64,000 nt of DNA from positions 248,001-312,000 of the forward strand of contig CAYTVG010000002.1 in assembly GCA_964441755.1 (NCBI GenBank). The letters run 5' to 3'. This DNA comes from JAUMBM01 sp964441755. Its GTDB lineage: Bacteria > Bacteroidota > Bacteroidia > Chitinophagales > Saprospiraceae. Below the pieces are notes generated by a model. The model was given only the letters and a program-made list of their open reading frames with translations. It had not been told where the DNA came from and did not search any database. This document shows, one piece after another, positions 40,803-48,240 of the stretch (the stretch's first letter is position 1; each line of letters opens with the position of its first letter). The position numbers were made by a program, and so were the translations under genes.

Positions 40803-41927
40803 ATGCGGATTTTTTTAATTGCCGGGGAAGCCTCCGGAGATCTTCACGGGGCAGAATTGGTCAGAGCCCTGCGATGTCATCATGACGGACTTCAATTACA
40901 GGGGTGGGGAGGAGAAATGATGGCATCTCAGGGAGTTGAAGTACTGAAAAATTATCGTGAACTTGCTTTCATGGGGTTTTGGGAAGTCATTACCCACCTA
41001 CCCGCTATCTATCAAAATTTTCAACTTTGTCGCAGGCAGATAACTTCCTTTAAGCCTGATGCAATTGTCTTGATTGACTATCCCGGGTTCAACCTCAGAA
41101 TGGCAGCCTGGGCGAAAGCACAGGGGTATCGCGTATTTTACTACATTGCCCCGCAAGTATGGGCCTGGCATAGCAGCAGGGTCAAACAGATTCGACGCTA
41201 TGTTGATCAGTTATATGCCATTCTGCCATTCGAGGAGTCTTTTTTTCGGCAACATGGTGTAGGCGTATCTTATGTGGGGCATCCGCTGCTGGATATAGTG
41301 TCCCGTTTTGTCCCCGCTGCTGATTTTCTGTCGCGGCAGGGACTGGAGGAAGGGAAAATCATTGCATTGCTTCCCGGGAGTCGACGACAGGAGATTTCAC
41401 GAATGTTACCTGAAATGTTAACCCTGACAGATGATTTTCAGGATGCACAATGGGTAATCGCAGGGGCAGCAGCACTGCCTGCTGCTTTTTATGAGGAATT
41501 ACTGGACAAGCAAGCAGCAGGCAGACGTATTAAGCTTATAATGGGGCAAACCTACGAACTTCTTGCACATGCAAGTGCTGCTGTCGTGTGCTCAGGTACG
41601 GCCACGCTGGAAACTGCGCTGTTTGGGGTGCCTCAGGTTGTTGGCTATCGTGCAGCACCTCTTTCTTATCACATTGCACGCCGTATTGTCGATGTACCGT
41701 ATATTTCACTCGTCAATCTGATTGCCGATAAGCCACTGGTAGCGGAGCTCATTCAACACGATTTCAATCGTCAGCGGCTGGTTGAACAGCTACACTGGCT
41801 GCTTTCAGATACCGGCCGGGCAGATATGCTGGCCGGATATGAAGCATTGAAATCAAAATTAGGGAATGCAGGGGCCGCTGATCGCGCTGCAGCATCAATA
41901 ATTTCACGTACTGCGGGAGCTCAGTAA
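40803..41927 (+). CDS. lpxB: Lipid-A-disaccharide synthase
   Basis: GT19 glycosyltransferase joining UDP-diacylglucosamine and lipid X in lipid A synthesis; peripheral membrane, 374 residues. Signatures: IFLIAGEASGDLHGAELVRAL at the start, GFWEVITHLPAIYQNF, DYPGFNLRMAAWAKAQG, YYIAPQVWAWHSSRVKQIRRYVD, YVGHPLLD, ALLPGSRRQEISRMLPEM and CSGTATLETALFGVPQVVGYR. Presence of lipid A synthesis confirms a Gram-negative diderm. Confidence 0.96.
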   Translation: MRIFLIAGEASGDLHGAELVRALRCHHDGLQLQGWGGEMMASQGVEVLKNYRELAFMGFWEVITHLPAIYQNFQLCRRQITSFKPDAIVLIDYPGFNLRMAAWAKAQGYRVFYYIAPQVWAWHSSRVKQIRRYVDQLYAILPFEESFFRQHGVGVSYVGHPLLDIVSRFVPAADFLSRQGLEEGKIIALLPGSRRQEISRMLPEMLTLTDDFQDAQWVIAGAAALPAAFYEELLDKQAAGRRIKLIMGQTYELLAHASAAVVCSGTATLETALFGVPQVVGYRAAPLSYHIARRIVDVPYISLVNLIADKPLVAELIQHDFNRQRLVEQLHWLLSDTGRADMLAGYEALKSKLGNAGAADRAAASIISRTAGAQ

Positions 41928-42137
41928 TCCGACAATTGACGTAATACCGGATTCGGAAAGTTCATACCGGGCGTAAGGCAATGCTTTCTCAGCGAGTTTC
42001 ATTTTTTGTTAGTCTGTTAATGCTCGCCTGGTCCTCAACAATGGCAAAAATGCGCAAAAGCAGAGCGTTTTTGCAGCGATAGAATATTTGAATATGAATT
42101 AAGATTAATTTACATGTGTTTGTAACTCTTTTTAGCT

Positions 42138-42770
42138 ATGGCAAGTGAAAACAACCAACGGACTTTGCTACAAAAACTTACCCGCTTCATTGCAACAACC
42201 GTATTGGGGGGTGTTGTTGTGGTTCTGCCGGCCGTTATCCTGTTTTTGTTGGTGAGGCTCGTCTTTTTAACCATTGTGCCTGTTTTACAGCCCATAGGGT
42301 ATTTGTTTGAACTACAGGATTATGTCCAGAAGTGGATGGTAGATATTCTTTCATTGGCATTTGTTATAATTGGTTTTTTTCTTTTGGGTCTTATGGTGAG
42401 AACCCGTTTGGGGAGCCGGTTTTTTGATCGTATCGAGCAGCAATATTTATACAAACTTCCTCTTTACAGCATCTTGCGTGAGACCATCCGCCAGTTTACG
42501 GGATCTAGTAAAACGCCTTTTAGCCAGGTGGTACTGGTGGATGTTTTCAACAGCTCTGTCAGGATGATTGGATTTATTACTGAAGAGCTGGCCAATGATG
42601 AGTTGGCTGTCTTTGTACCTACAGGGCCTAATCCTACCAATGGTTTTATATTCGTCTTACCCAGAAACAGGGTGGAGTTGGTTAACATAAGAACAGAGGA
42701 TGCCATGCGGATCGTTGTTGGTCTTGGGGTTGGGATGGGCTCTGTCATCCGTAAACCCGATCAAGTATGA
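42138..42770 (+). CDS. DUF502 family membrane protein
   Basis: 210 residues. Two N-terminal helices (TTVLGGVVVVLPAVILFLLVRLVFL and ILSLAFVIIGFFLLGLMV) are followed by the DUF502 soluble part (YSILRETIRQF, FSQVVLVDVFNSSVRMIGFITEE, ELAVFVPTGPNPTNGFIFVLPRNRV). Function unknown; in plants related COV proteins affect vascular patterning. The stop overlaps the next gene's start (ATGA). Confidence 0.87.
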   Translation: MASENNQRTLLQKLTRFIATTVLGGVVVVLPAVILFLLVRLVFLTIVPVLQPIGYLFELQDYVQKWMVDILSLAFVIIGFFLLGLMVRTRLGSRFFDRIEQQYLYKLPLYSILRETIRQFTGSSKTPFSQVVLVDVFNSSVRMIGFITEELANDELAVFVPTGPNPTNGFIFVLPRNRVELVNIRTEDAMRIVVGLGVGMGSVIRKPDQV

Positions 42771-43423
42771 GTATCGTCCGAAGAGAACTTGTCGATCTCT
42801 CACTGGAGGGGCTGGATATTCGATTCAGCAGAATAGAAAACTTTGATGCGCTGCTGGATGATCTCATTGCTAAGGGAACAGAGCATCCGGATTATCAGGA
42901 TGACAGGATACCTTATTGGGCTGATTTGTGGCATTCTGGTCTGGCGCTGGCAAAATATCTTCTCCAGAAAAAGGTGGTAGCACCTGCTATGTCTGTTACT
43001 GAAATTGGTTGTGGATTGGGACTTCCCGGGCTTGTAGCCGCTATGCAGGGAGGGAATGTCCTATTTACTGACTACCTCCCTGAAGCACTGGAGCAAGTGG
43101 ATTACAACTGGTCGTTGAATCTGCCGGGTGCTGCTCGCTCATTGGTTATGGACTGGAGAACGCCTCTCGATGAGGCTAAGGCACAACTCCTGCTAGCTGC
43201 AGATGTTGCCTATGAGCGTCGTGCATTTGAACCTCTTGTAAGTACTTTCGGTGCGCTGTCTGAGGCTGGCGGGCGTATCATTGTCACAGAACCCGGGAGG
43301 GAGAGAACATCCGGCTGGCTTAAAATGCTTGGGGAGCAATGGCCCAACCATGTATCTACCAGCGTTAACATCCTTTATAGAGAGGTGGAGGTAGCAGTCA
43401 ATATCATGGATATACGGGTGTAA
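42767..43423 (+). CDS. Class I SAM-dependent methyltransferase, METTL21/NNMT-like
   Basis: 218 residues. Pre-motif region IPYWADLWHSGLALAKYLL, SAM motif I VTEIGCGLGLPGLVAAMQG, then VLFTDYLPEALEQV and a DADVAYER-like post-I/II position (LLAADVAYERRAF). This is the pattern of the eukaryotic METTL21/EEF1AKMT protein-lysine methyltransferases and their bacterial relatives. The target is unknown. It overlaps the DUF502 gene by 4 bases (ATGA), so it is translationally coupled. Confidence 0.83.
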   Translation: MSIVRRELVDLSLEGLDIRFSRIENFDALLDDLIAKGTEHPDYQDDRIPYWADLWHSGLALAKYLLQKKVVAPAMSVTEIGCGLGLPGLVAAMQGGNVLFTDYLPEALEQVDYNWSLNLPGAARSLVMDWRTPLDEAKAQLLLAADVAYERRAFEPLVSTFGALSEAGGRIIVTEPGRERTSGWLKMLGEQWPNHVSTSVNILYREVEVAVNIMDIRV

Positions 43424-43453
43424 TTTGTATACACCCTGTGAGCCGGCACTTAG

Positions 43454-43990
43454 CTATATTTCACAACATTGCTGTACAAGTCCAACGTAATCAGGTCTGT
43501 CTGAGGATAGTTTATGGATAAAAGCGTCCCGGATCTGTCCGTCCTGAATAATAAATACACCAGGCATTTGGAAACCATCACCAATAGGGCTTGCCAGGCC
43601 GTGCCCTGCCACGACGCCCGCCTGAAATCCTCTGATCCACGAGTGAAGGCCAAAAAGCTGGGTGACCGTAGCCTTTGTAAGGCCAAAAGCAGCATAATAG
43701 GTACAACTCGGATCGCCAATATAAACAGCATCAGACAATTCATATTTTGCGAAAAACCGCTCCGCAGTTTCATTGTCATTCAGATGTACAAAGACAACCT
43801 GTGTACCCAATGCTTCTATTTCCGCCTTTCTGCGGGAGATATCAGACAGTGCTTCCCTGCAAAAAACACAGCCAAAGTGGCGAAGAAAAACCAACATTAC
43901 CGGTGATCGCCTGGAGAGGCTTAGCAAAGAGTCACCTTGGTTGGTGCGCATTTCAGCCATGATTTTCTGCTCGACGAAAATTTCGACCAT
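43454..43990 (-). CDS. Peroxiredoxin-like (AhpC/TSA-type, PrxL2-like) protein
   Basis: 178-residue thioredoxin-fold protein. The motif VFLRHFGCVFCREAL has the CxxC pair (GCVFC) at the active-site position of the AhpC/TSA antioxidant (PRXL2/FAM213) family, followed by VVFVHLNDNETAERFF and PGVFIIQDGQI. It probably reduces peroxides or disulfides. I start at the ATG at 43990 because a -7 box lies just upstream at 44012-44019; a longer reading to 44029 would run through that promoter. Confidence 0.8.
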   Translation of the reverse strand: MVEIFVEQKIMAEMRTNQGDSLLSLSRRSPVMLVFLRHFGCVFCREALSDISRRKAEIEALGTQVVFVHLNDNETAERFFAKYELSDAVYIGDPSCTYYAAFGLTKATVTQLFGLHSWIRGFQAGVVAGHGLASPIGDGFQMPGVFIIQDGQIRDAFIHKLSSDRPDYVGLVQQCCEI

Positions 43991-44011
43991 GGATGGCGAT
44001 TTTTGTGTGTG

Positions 44012-44045
44012 CAAAATTAGTACACACACCTTCGACTAATAACAA
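44012..44045 (-). promoter_or_regulatory. Probable promoter (TTG / TAATTTTG) of the peroxiredoxin-like gene
   Basis: On the minus strand TTG (44045-44043) and TAATTTTG (44019-44012) are about 23 bases apart, slightly wider than ideal. It places transcription start near 44005, 15 bases before the chosen ATG. Confidence 0.45.
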
Positions 44046-44306
44046 GTATGAATATTACATAACAACCAAAAATGAAAATGGATGAAATTTTTATAGAAAA
44101 TAAAGGAAGCAAGCTTTTTACTTATTGCTGCCAAAGATAAAAACAACTTATTTGTTCATCCATTTTGATACTTTACAAAACGTGTGGGTATGATGAAAAA
44201 GTGTAATAAATTGAAAAACAATAAATTAAAGTGATGCAAGCCGGACGTATCTCCACAACGGAATGAATGTTGCCGATCATAATAAGCAGCCCGCATCAAA
44301 GCGGAG

Positions 44307-44765
44307 CTAACTCGTTGCGGGATCTTTGGAGATATGATCGGAGAAGGCGAATCTGACTAAGTCATGCGTGGTAATCAATCCTACAAGTTGCCCTTCATCT
44401 AAGATGGGTAGTGCATGAAATTTATTGGCCAAAAATATATCGGCAGCCAGCCCCACTGTATCGTTTGGTTCCAAAAATACCGGATAAATGGTCATGATAT
44501 CATTGGCAGTTAGAGAAGCATATTCCAGCTGACTGTAGGTCTGTCCGTTGGTATTTAGTGAAAGCATGTAGGCCGCACGCGCAAAATCCTCTTTGCTGAT
44601 GATACCGACGAGCTTACCGCCTGCCTGAACTACAGGAAGGTGATGAAATGTATGGTTATCAAAAGTATGTTTGATCTGGTTCAGATTTGTTTCGGGCGCC
44701 ACTGTAATTAGCTCTTTGCTCATGATGGTGGCGATGGCAATATCTGTATTCATGGTACGTGTCAT
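44307..44765 (-). CDS. CBS-domain pair protein
   Basis: About 152 residues consisting of two CBS motifs (Bateman module). First CBS: IMSKELITVAPETNLNQIKHTFDNHTFHHLPVV, then GKLVGIISKEDFARA. Second: DIMTIYPVFLEPNDTVGLAADIFLANKFHALPIL, then GQLVGLITTHDLVRFAF. Such modules bind adenine nucleotides and act as energy or stress sensors. Two ATG codons (44765, 44753) could start the protein; longer readings extend into sequence without CBS character. There is no attached effector domain. Confidence 0.82.
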   Translation of the reverse strand: MTRTMNTDIAIATIMSKELITVAPETNLNQIKHTFDNHTFHHLPVVQAGGKLVGIISKEDFARAAYMLSLNTNGQTYSQLEYASLTANDIMTIYPVFLEPNDTVGLAADIFLANKFHALPILDEGQLVGLITTHDLVRFAFSDHISKDPATS

Positions 44766-45174
44766 CAAAGTGATAATTGAAAAAAGATGAGACCGGCGAT
44801 CAAATTGTGCATGAATGCAGCCGGATCGATATGTACTGCAAAGAAGGTAATTTTTTAAGTAATTGTCAGGTGATGAAACAGGAGGATAGGTATGATTTTT
44901 GGCACCTATGGCTGCCGTTCCAAACACCGGTACGTTGGGAGGATTTACGCAGGCGTACCGTCTCAGCAACATTTATCTGACTTGTTGCTACTTCCGGCAG
45001 AAAATACCGAATATACGCTCCATCAGGTAAATCAACAACAACAAGACAACTATCAGATGGGGAAAATGGGGTGCTATGCTTTTTTGGCCATTAGAATATG
45101 TACCTTTGGGGGTGTAAGCATAGTCGTTGGCTACCTGTTATTGCGGTAGTTCCCGCTATGACCAATCGGAGCAA
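44766..45174. other. 409-bp divergent intergenic region
   Basis: Lies between the CBS gene (minus) and the GT2 operon (plus). I see no gene in it. It holds a -7-like TACCTTTG near the plus-strand gene and a 7-bp inverted repeat (AGCAACA 44965-44971 with TGTTGCT 44983-44989) that could be an operator or nothing. An alternative TTG start for the GT2 gene at 45127 lies inside it. Confidence 0.5.
45101..45108 (+). promoter_or_regulatory. Possible -7 box (TACCTTTG) for the GT2-ribBA-VTC operon
   Basis: TACCTTTG matches TAnnTTTG, 66 bases before the chosen GT2 start. A TTG at 45084-45086 is too close (14 bases) for a normal -33. Confidence 0.4.
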
Positions 45175-46368
45175 ATGTTGATGTTGCAAGTTGTCTTTTG
45201 GATAAGTCTGACAGCTATGGTGTACACCTATTTGGGTTACCCTCTGCTGTTGAGGTGGCTCAGTCGGGGTCGTTCACTCCGCACCCTCTGCTATGGTCCG
45301 GATGATCAGTGGCCCCGAATTTCTGTACTGATGGCCGTACATAACGAGGAGCGAGTTATCACCCGAAAGATGGAAAGCCTGCTGGAACAGACCTATCCGA
45401 AGCATTTGGTTACTTATTGGATTGGTTCGGATTGTTCAACAGATGCCACCAATGGCGTTCTGCAAAGATATGCAGACAGCGATGACCGTATACGGCTGTC
45501 TTTCTTTCATGAGCGTCAGGGAAAGCCCGGTATTATTAATCAGCTGGCATCTTCTGCCCAACAACTGCATCCTGCTTCGGAGAAACATATTTTTATCATT
45601 ACGGATGCCAGTGTGATGTTGAGTCCTGAAGTGCTGCAACAGTTGGTACGACATTTCAGGACACCGCAGCTGGCCATTGTAGACGCTGTGATTGTACATA
45701 CGGGTTTACAGTCAGCAGGCATTTCGCGCTCGGAGGATGCTTATATAAGTGGAGAGGCGCGCATAAAACAGCGGGAGAGTATTTTGTGGAAAATGATGAT
45801 TGGGCCGTTCGGGGGGTGTTATGCCCTTCGCTCAGATTATTTCAGTCCGGTACCTTCAACTTTTTTGGTTGATGATTTTTATATAACCATGTGTGTTTTC
45901 GAGCGGGGAGGTTATGCCATCAACGACCCCTCAGCTCGCTGCTACGAGCCGGTAGGACACGAAATTGAGCAGGAATTTCGGCGCAAAGCGCGCATATCAG
46001 CAGGTAATTTCCAGAACATGCAGCATTTTCGTAAGCTATGGTGGCCGCCGCTGGGGCTGCCGCAATTTGCTTTTTTTTCCCATAAAATACTGCGCTGGCT
46101 GGGCCCCTTTTGGTTGTTACTACTGTTGCTGAGCAGTTTGCCACTGGCATTTGATTACATGCTGTACAGAATGGCACTGGCCGGGCTCATACTGCTGGTA
46201 TTCTTACTGCCCGCTGCCGATTTTTGTTTGCGCTGGTTTGGCTTTCATTGGCTACCTTTGCGACACTTACGTTACTTTGTACTGATGAATCTGGCACTTT
46301 TTACAGGATTTTTACGCTATTATAAAGGAATCAGAACCAATGTCTGGCAACCACCAAAGCGAGCATAG
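45175..46368 (+). CDS. Processive GT2 glycosyltransferase, membrane type
   Basis: 397 residues. An N-terminal helix (LQVVFWISLTAMVYTYLGYPLLL) is followed by a GT-A domain: ISVLMAVHNEERVITRKMESLLEQTYP, WIGSDCSTDATNGVL, IFIITDASVMLSPEVL, DDFYITMCVFERGG, then EFRRKARISAGNFQ in the place of the QxxRW motif of chitin/hyaluronan-type synthases. Three to four C-terminal membrane helices complete the topology. It may export or assemble a polysaccharide. The last 29 bases overlap the RibBA gene. Confidence 0.85.
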   Translation: MLMLQVVFWISLTAMVYTYLGYPLLLRWLSRGRSLRTLCYGPDDQWPRISVLMAVHNEERVITRKMESLLEQTYPKHLVTYWIGSDCSTDATNGVLQRYADSDDRIRLSFFHERQGKPGIINQLASSAQQLHPASEKHIFIITDASVMLSPEVLQQLVRHFRTPQLAIVDAVIVHTGLQSAGISRSEDAYISGEARIKQRESILWKMMIGPFGGCYALRSDYFSPVPSTFLVDDFYITMCVFERGGYAINDPSARCYEPVGHEIEQEFRRKARISAGNFQNMQHFRKLWWPPLGLPQFAFFSHKILRWLGPFWLLLLLLSSLPLAFDYMLYRMALAGLILLVFLLPAADFCLRWFGFHWLPLRHLRYFVLMNLALFTGFLRYYKGIRTNVWQPPKRA

Positions 46369-47494
46369 CTCTTTTCAGCTGCATACAATTGAAGAAGCAA
46401 TTGCAGATATCAAGGCGGGAAAAATAATCATCGTAGTAGATGATGAGGATCGCGAAAATGAGGGTGATTTTATCTGTGCGGCCGAATGTGTGACGCCCGA
46501 GATTATCAACTTCATGGCTACCTATGGCCGGGGACTTATTTGTGCACCTATAGATGAGCGTCGCGCCGACGAATTAGATTTGCCCATGATGGTAAATTCT
46601 AATACGGCCCTGCACGAGACAGCATTTACGGTCTCCATTGATTTGATTGGTCATGGATGTACAACAGGCATCTCTGCCTATGACAGATCAACAGGTATAC
46701 GTGCGCTGGTCAATCCCTCTGTTAAAGGCAGCGATTACGCTCGCCCGGGTCACATTTTTCCGCTGCGGGCGAAGACAGGGGGGGTACTTCGGCGAACAGG
46801 TCATACGGAGGCAGCCATAGATCTTGCAAGACTCGCCGGCTATTATCCCGCGGGGGTTCTGGTAGAAATTCTAAACGAAGATGGCAGCATGGCCAGGCTT
46901 CCTCAGCTGATGACGCTCAGCGAAAAGTATGGTATGAAAATTATTGCCATCAAGGATTTGGTTGCCTATCGCATGCGTACAGAGCGCATTGTGAAGCGTG
47001 AAATGCAAATGACATTGCCGTTGGCGCAGGGTACATTTGAATTGGTGGTGTACCGCCAGCTGACCACCCAGGACTTACACATGGCACTTTTTATGGGAAG
47101 TTGGCAACCCGATGAGCCAGTGTTGGTACGCGTACATTCTGCAGGAGAAAGTGCTGACCTTTTTAGTCTGCTGGCAGAGCAGGAAAATGCACCATTGAGC
47201 AGAGCACTGGGACGAATTGCTGCTGAGGGTAGCGGGGTACTGCTTTATATGCGCCATGGAGAGAGGCATGATGACTGGCTTTCCCAGCTGCAGCGGATGA
47301 ATCACTATTACAAAGCGGAAGGTGTCTTACCTCCGTTACAGCAACAGCCCATGGAACAGCGGGATTATGGGGTAGGTGCTCAGATGTTGCGCGATCTTGG
47401 CATAACGCGCCTGCGCTTGCTTACCAACAGTCCCAAACGGCGGGTAGGTCTGCTGGGGTACGGATTGGAAATCGTTGAGAATGTTGAACTCTGA
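46340..47494 (+). CDS. ribB: 3,4-dihydroxy-2-butanone-4-phosphate synthase with degenerate GTP cyclohydrolase II domain
   Basis: RibBA-type protein of 384 residues. The N-terminal DHBP synthase (about residues 14-210) is complete: VVDDEDRENEGDF for Mg/substrate binding, STGIRALVNP and YARPGHIFPLRAKTGGVLRRTGHTEAA. It makes the four-carbon unit of riboflavin from ribulose-5-phosphate. The C-terminal half keeps the GCHII frame (VLVRVHS, GSGVLLYMRHGE, EQRDYGVGAQMLRDLGI, RLLTNSPKR). The three zinc cysteines of active GCHII (HSECLTGD...CDCG in E. coli) are replaced: the sequence reads HSAGESADLFSLLAEQENA, with no Cys. The second half is therefore unlikely to open GTP, so a separate RibA must exist elsewhere. 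It overlaps the genes on both sides. Confidence 0.88.
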   Translation: MSGNHQSEHSSFQLHTIEEAIADIKAGKIIIVVDDEDRENEGDFICAAECVTPEIINFMATYGRGLICAPIDERRADELDLPMMVNSNTALHETAFTVSIDLIGHGCTTGISAYDRSTGIRALVNPSVKGSDYARPGHIFPLRAKTGGVLRRTGHTEAAIDLARLAGYYPAGVLVEILNEDGSMARLPQLMTLSEKYGMKIIAIKDLVAYRMRTERIVKREMQMTLPLAQGTFELVVYRQLTTQDLHMALFMGSWQPDEPVLVRVHSAGESADLFSLLAEQENAPLSRALGRIAAEGSGVLLYMRHGERHDDWLSQLQRMNHYYKAEGVLPPLQQQPMEQRDYGVGAQMLRDLGITRLRLLTNSPKRRVGLLGYGLEIVENVEL

Positions 47495-48143
47495 CGAGCA
47501 GCATACAGGGCAGGATTATCGCTATGAACGAAAGCTGAGGGTTCAGCTGGTCGACAGGTCTTGGGTATATCAGTTGGTTTGCTTACATCCCCTGGGATTT
47601 CATCCGTTGTTTCCCGACAGGATCGTCAATAATTTATATTTTGATACACCTGATTTTTCAGCCTACCACCAAAATATTTCCGGTGCAAATGTCAGAAGGA
47701 AAGTTCGACTGCGTTGGTATGGCGACAACAGGGATGAGTTGTCTCAGCCTGTATTAGAAATTAAAGCCAAACAATCAGAATTGGGCTATAAGCTTCGCTA
47801 TCCGCAGGAAGATATGTTGTGGCAGCAGTTGCCGGATTGGATGAATAGGCATCCATTGCTGTCTGATCATGGACTGAGGCCTGTATTGCTCAATACCTAT
47901 CATCGGTCTTATTTTGGCTGCTGTGGCGGTAAATTTAGGCTTACGCTGGATGCAGGCATTCAGTATGCTGCATTTCGAGCAGGGATACCAGCTCACTATA
48001 GTTTACAAGATGAATCCATTGTTGTCGAACTGAAATATGCAGCCGAGCACGATGATCTGGCTTGCCAATTGCTCAACTGGTTTCCCTTCCGACAGACCAA
48101 ACACTCAAAATACGTCAGTGGAATCAATGGTTTATTTTATTGA
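47481..48143 (+). CDS. VTC-domain (polyphosphate polymerase-like) protein
   Basis: 220 residues of the triphosphate-tunnel metalloenzyme superfamily, VTC branch. Basic tunnel residues are visible in DYRYERKLRVQ, RRKVRLRWYG, VLEIKAK, NTYHRSYF and RQTKHSKYVSGIN, with the acidic metal-binding EIK and VELKY. Yeast Vtc4 makes polyphosphate with this fold; a bacterial member next to a glycosyltransferase could do so or modify another triphosphate. Start chosen at the ATG at 47481, overlapping the ribB end by 14 bases; a TTG six bases earlier is the alternative. Confidence 0.82.
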   Translation: MLNSDEQHTGQDYRYERKLRVQLVDRSWVYQLVCLHPLGFHPLFPDRIVNNLYFDTPDFSAYHQNISGANVRRKVRLRWYGDNRDELSQPVLEIKAKQSELGYKLRYPQEDMLWQQLPDWMNRHPLLSDHGLRPVLLNTYHRSYFGCCGGKFRLTLDAGIQYAAFRAGIPAHYSLQDESIVVELKYAAEHDDLACQLLNWFPFRQTKHSKYVSGINGLFY

Positions 48144-48175
48144 CGGGCTAGACATACGGGCGCAAAACTGTTGGT

Positions 48176-48222
48176 TATAAAAGCAAAAACCCGGGCAAAT
48201 AGCCCGGGTTTTTGCTTTTATA
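48176..48222. terminator. Bidirectional terminator, 21-bp perfect stem
   Basis: Arms 48176-48196 and 48202-48222 are perfectly complementary over 21 bp with a 5-nt AAATA loop and internal A/T runs. It separates the convergent VTC and T9SS genes and is the longest perfect hairpin in the window. Confidence 0.85.
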
Positions 48223-48240
48223 GCACGTGAATAAACATAC

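Noticed and set aside
44040..44306. AT-rich gap after the peroxiredoxin-like promoter as a possible small gene or RNA
   Set aside because: No reading frame, hairpin plus T run, or conserved motif was visible; it seems to be plain intergenic sequence.
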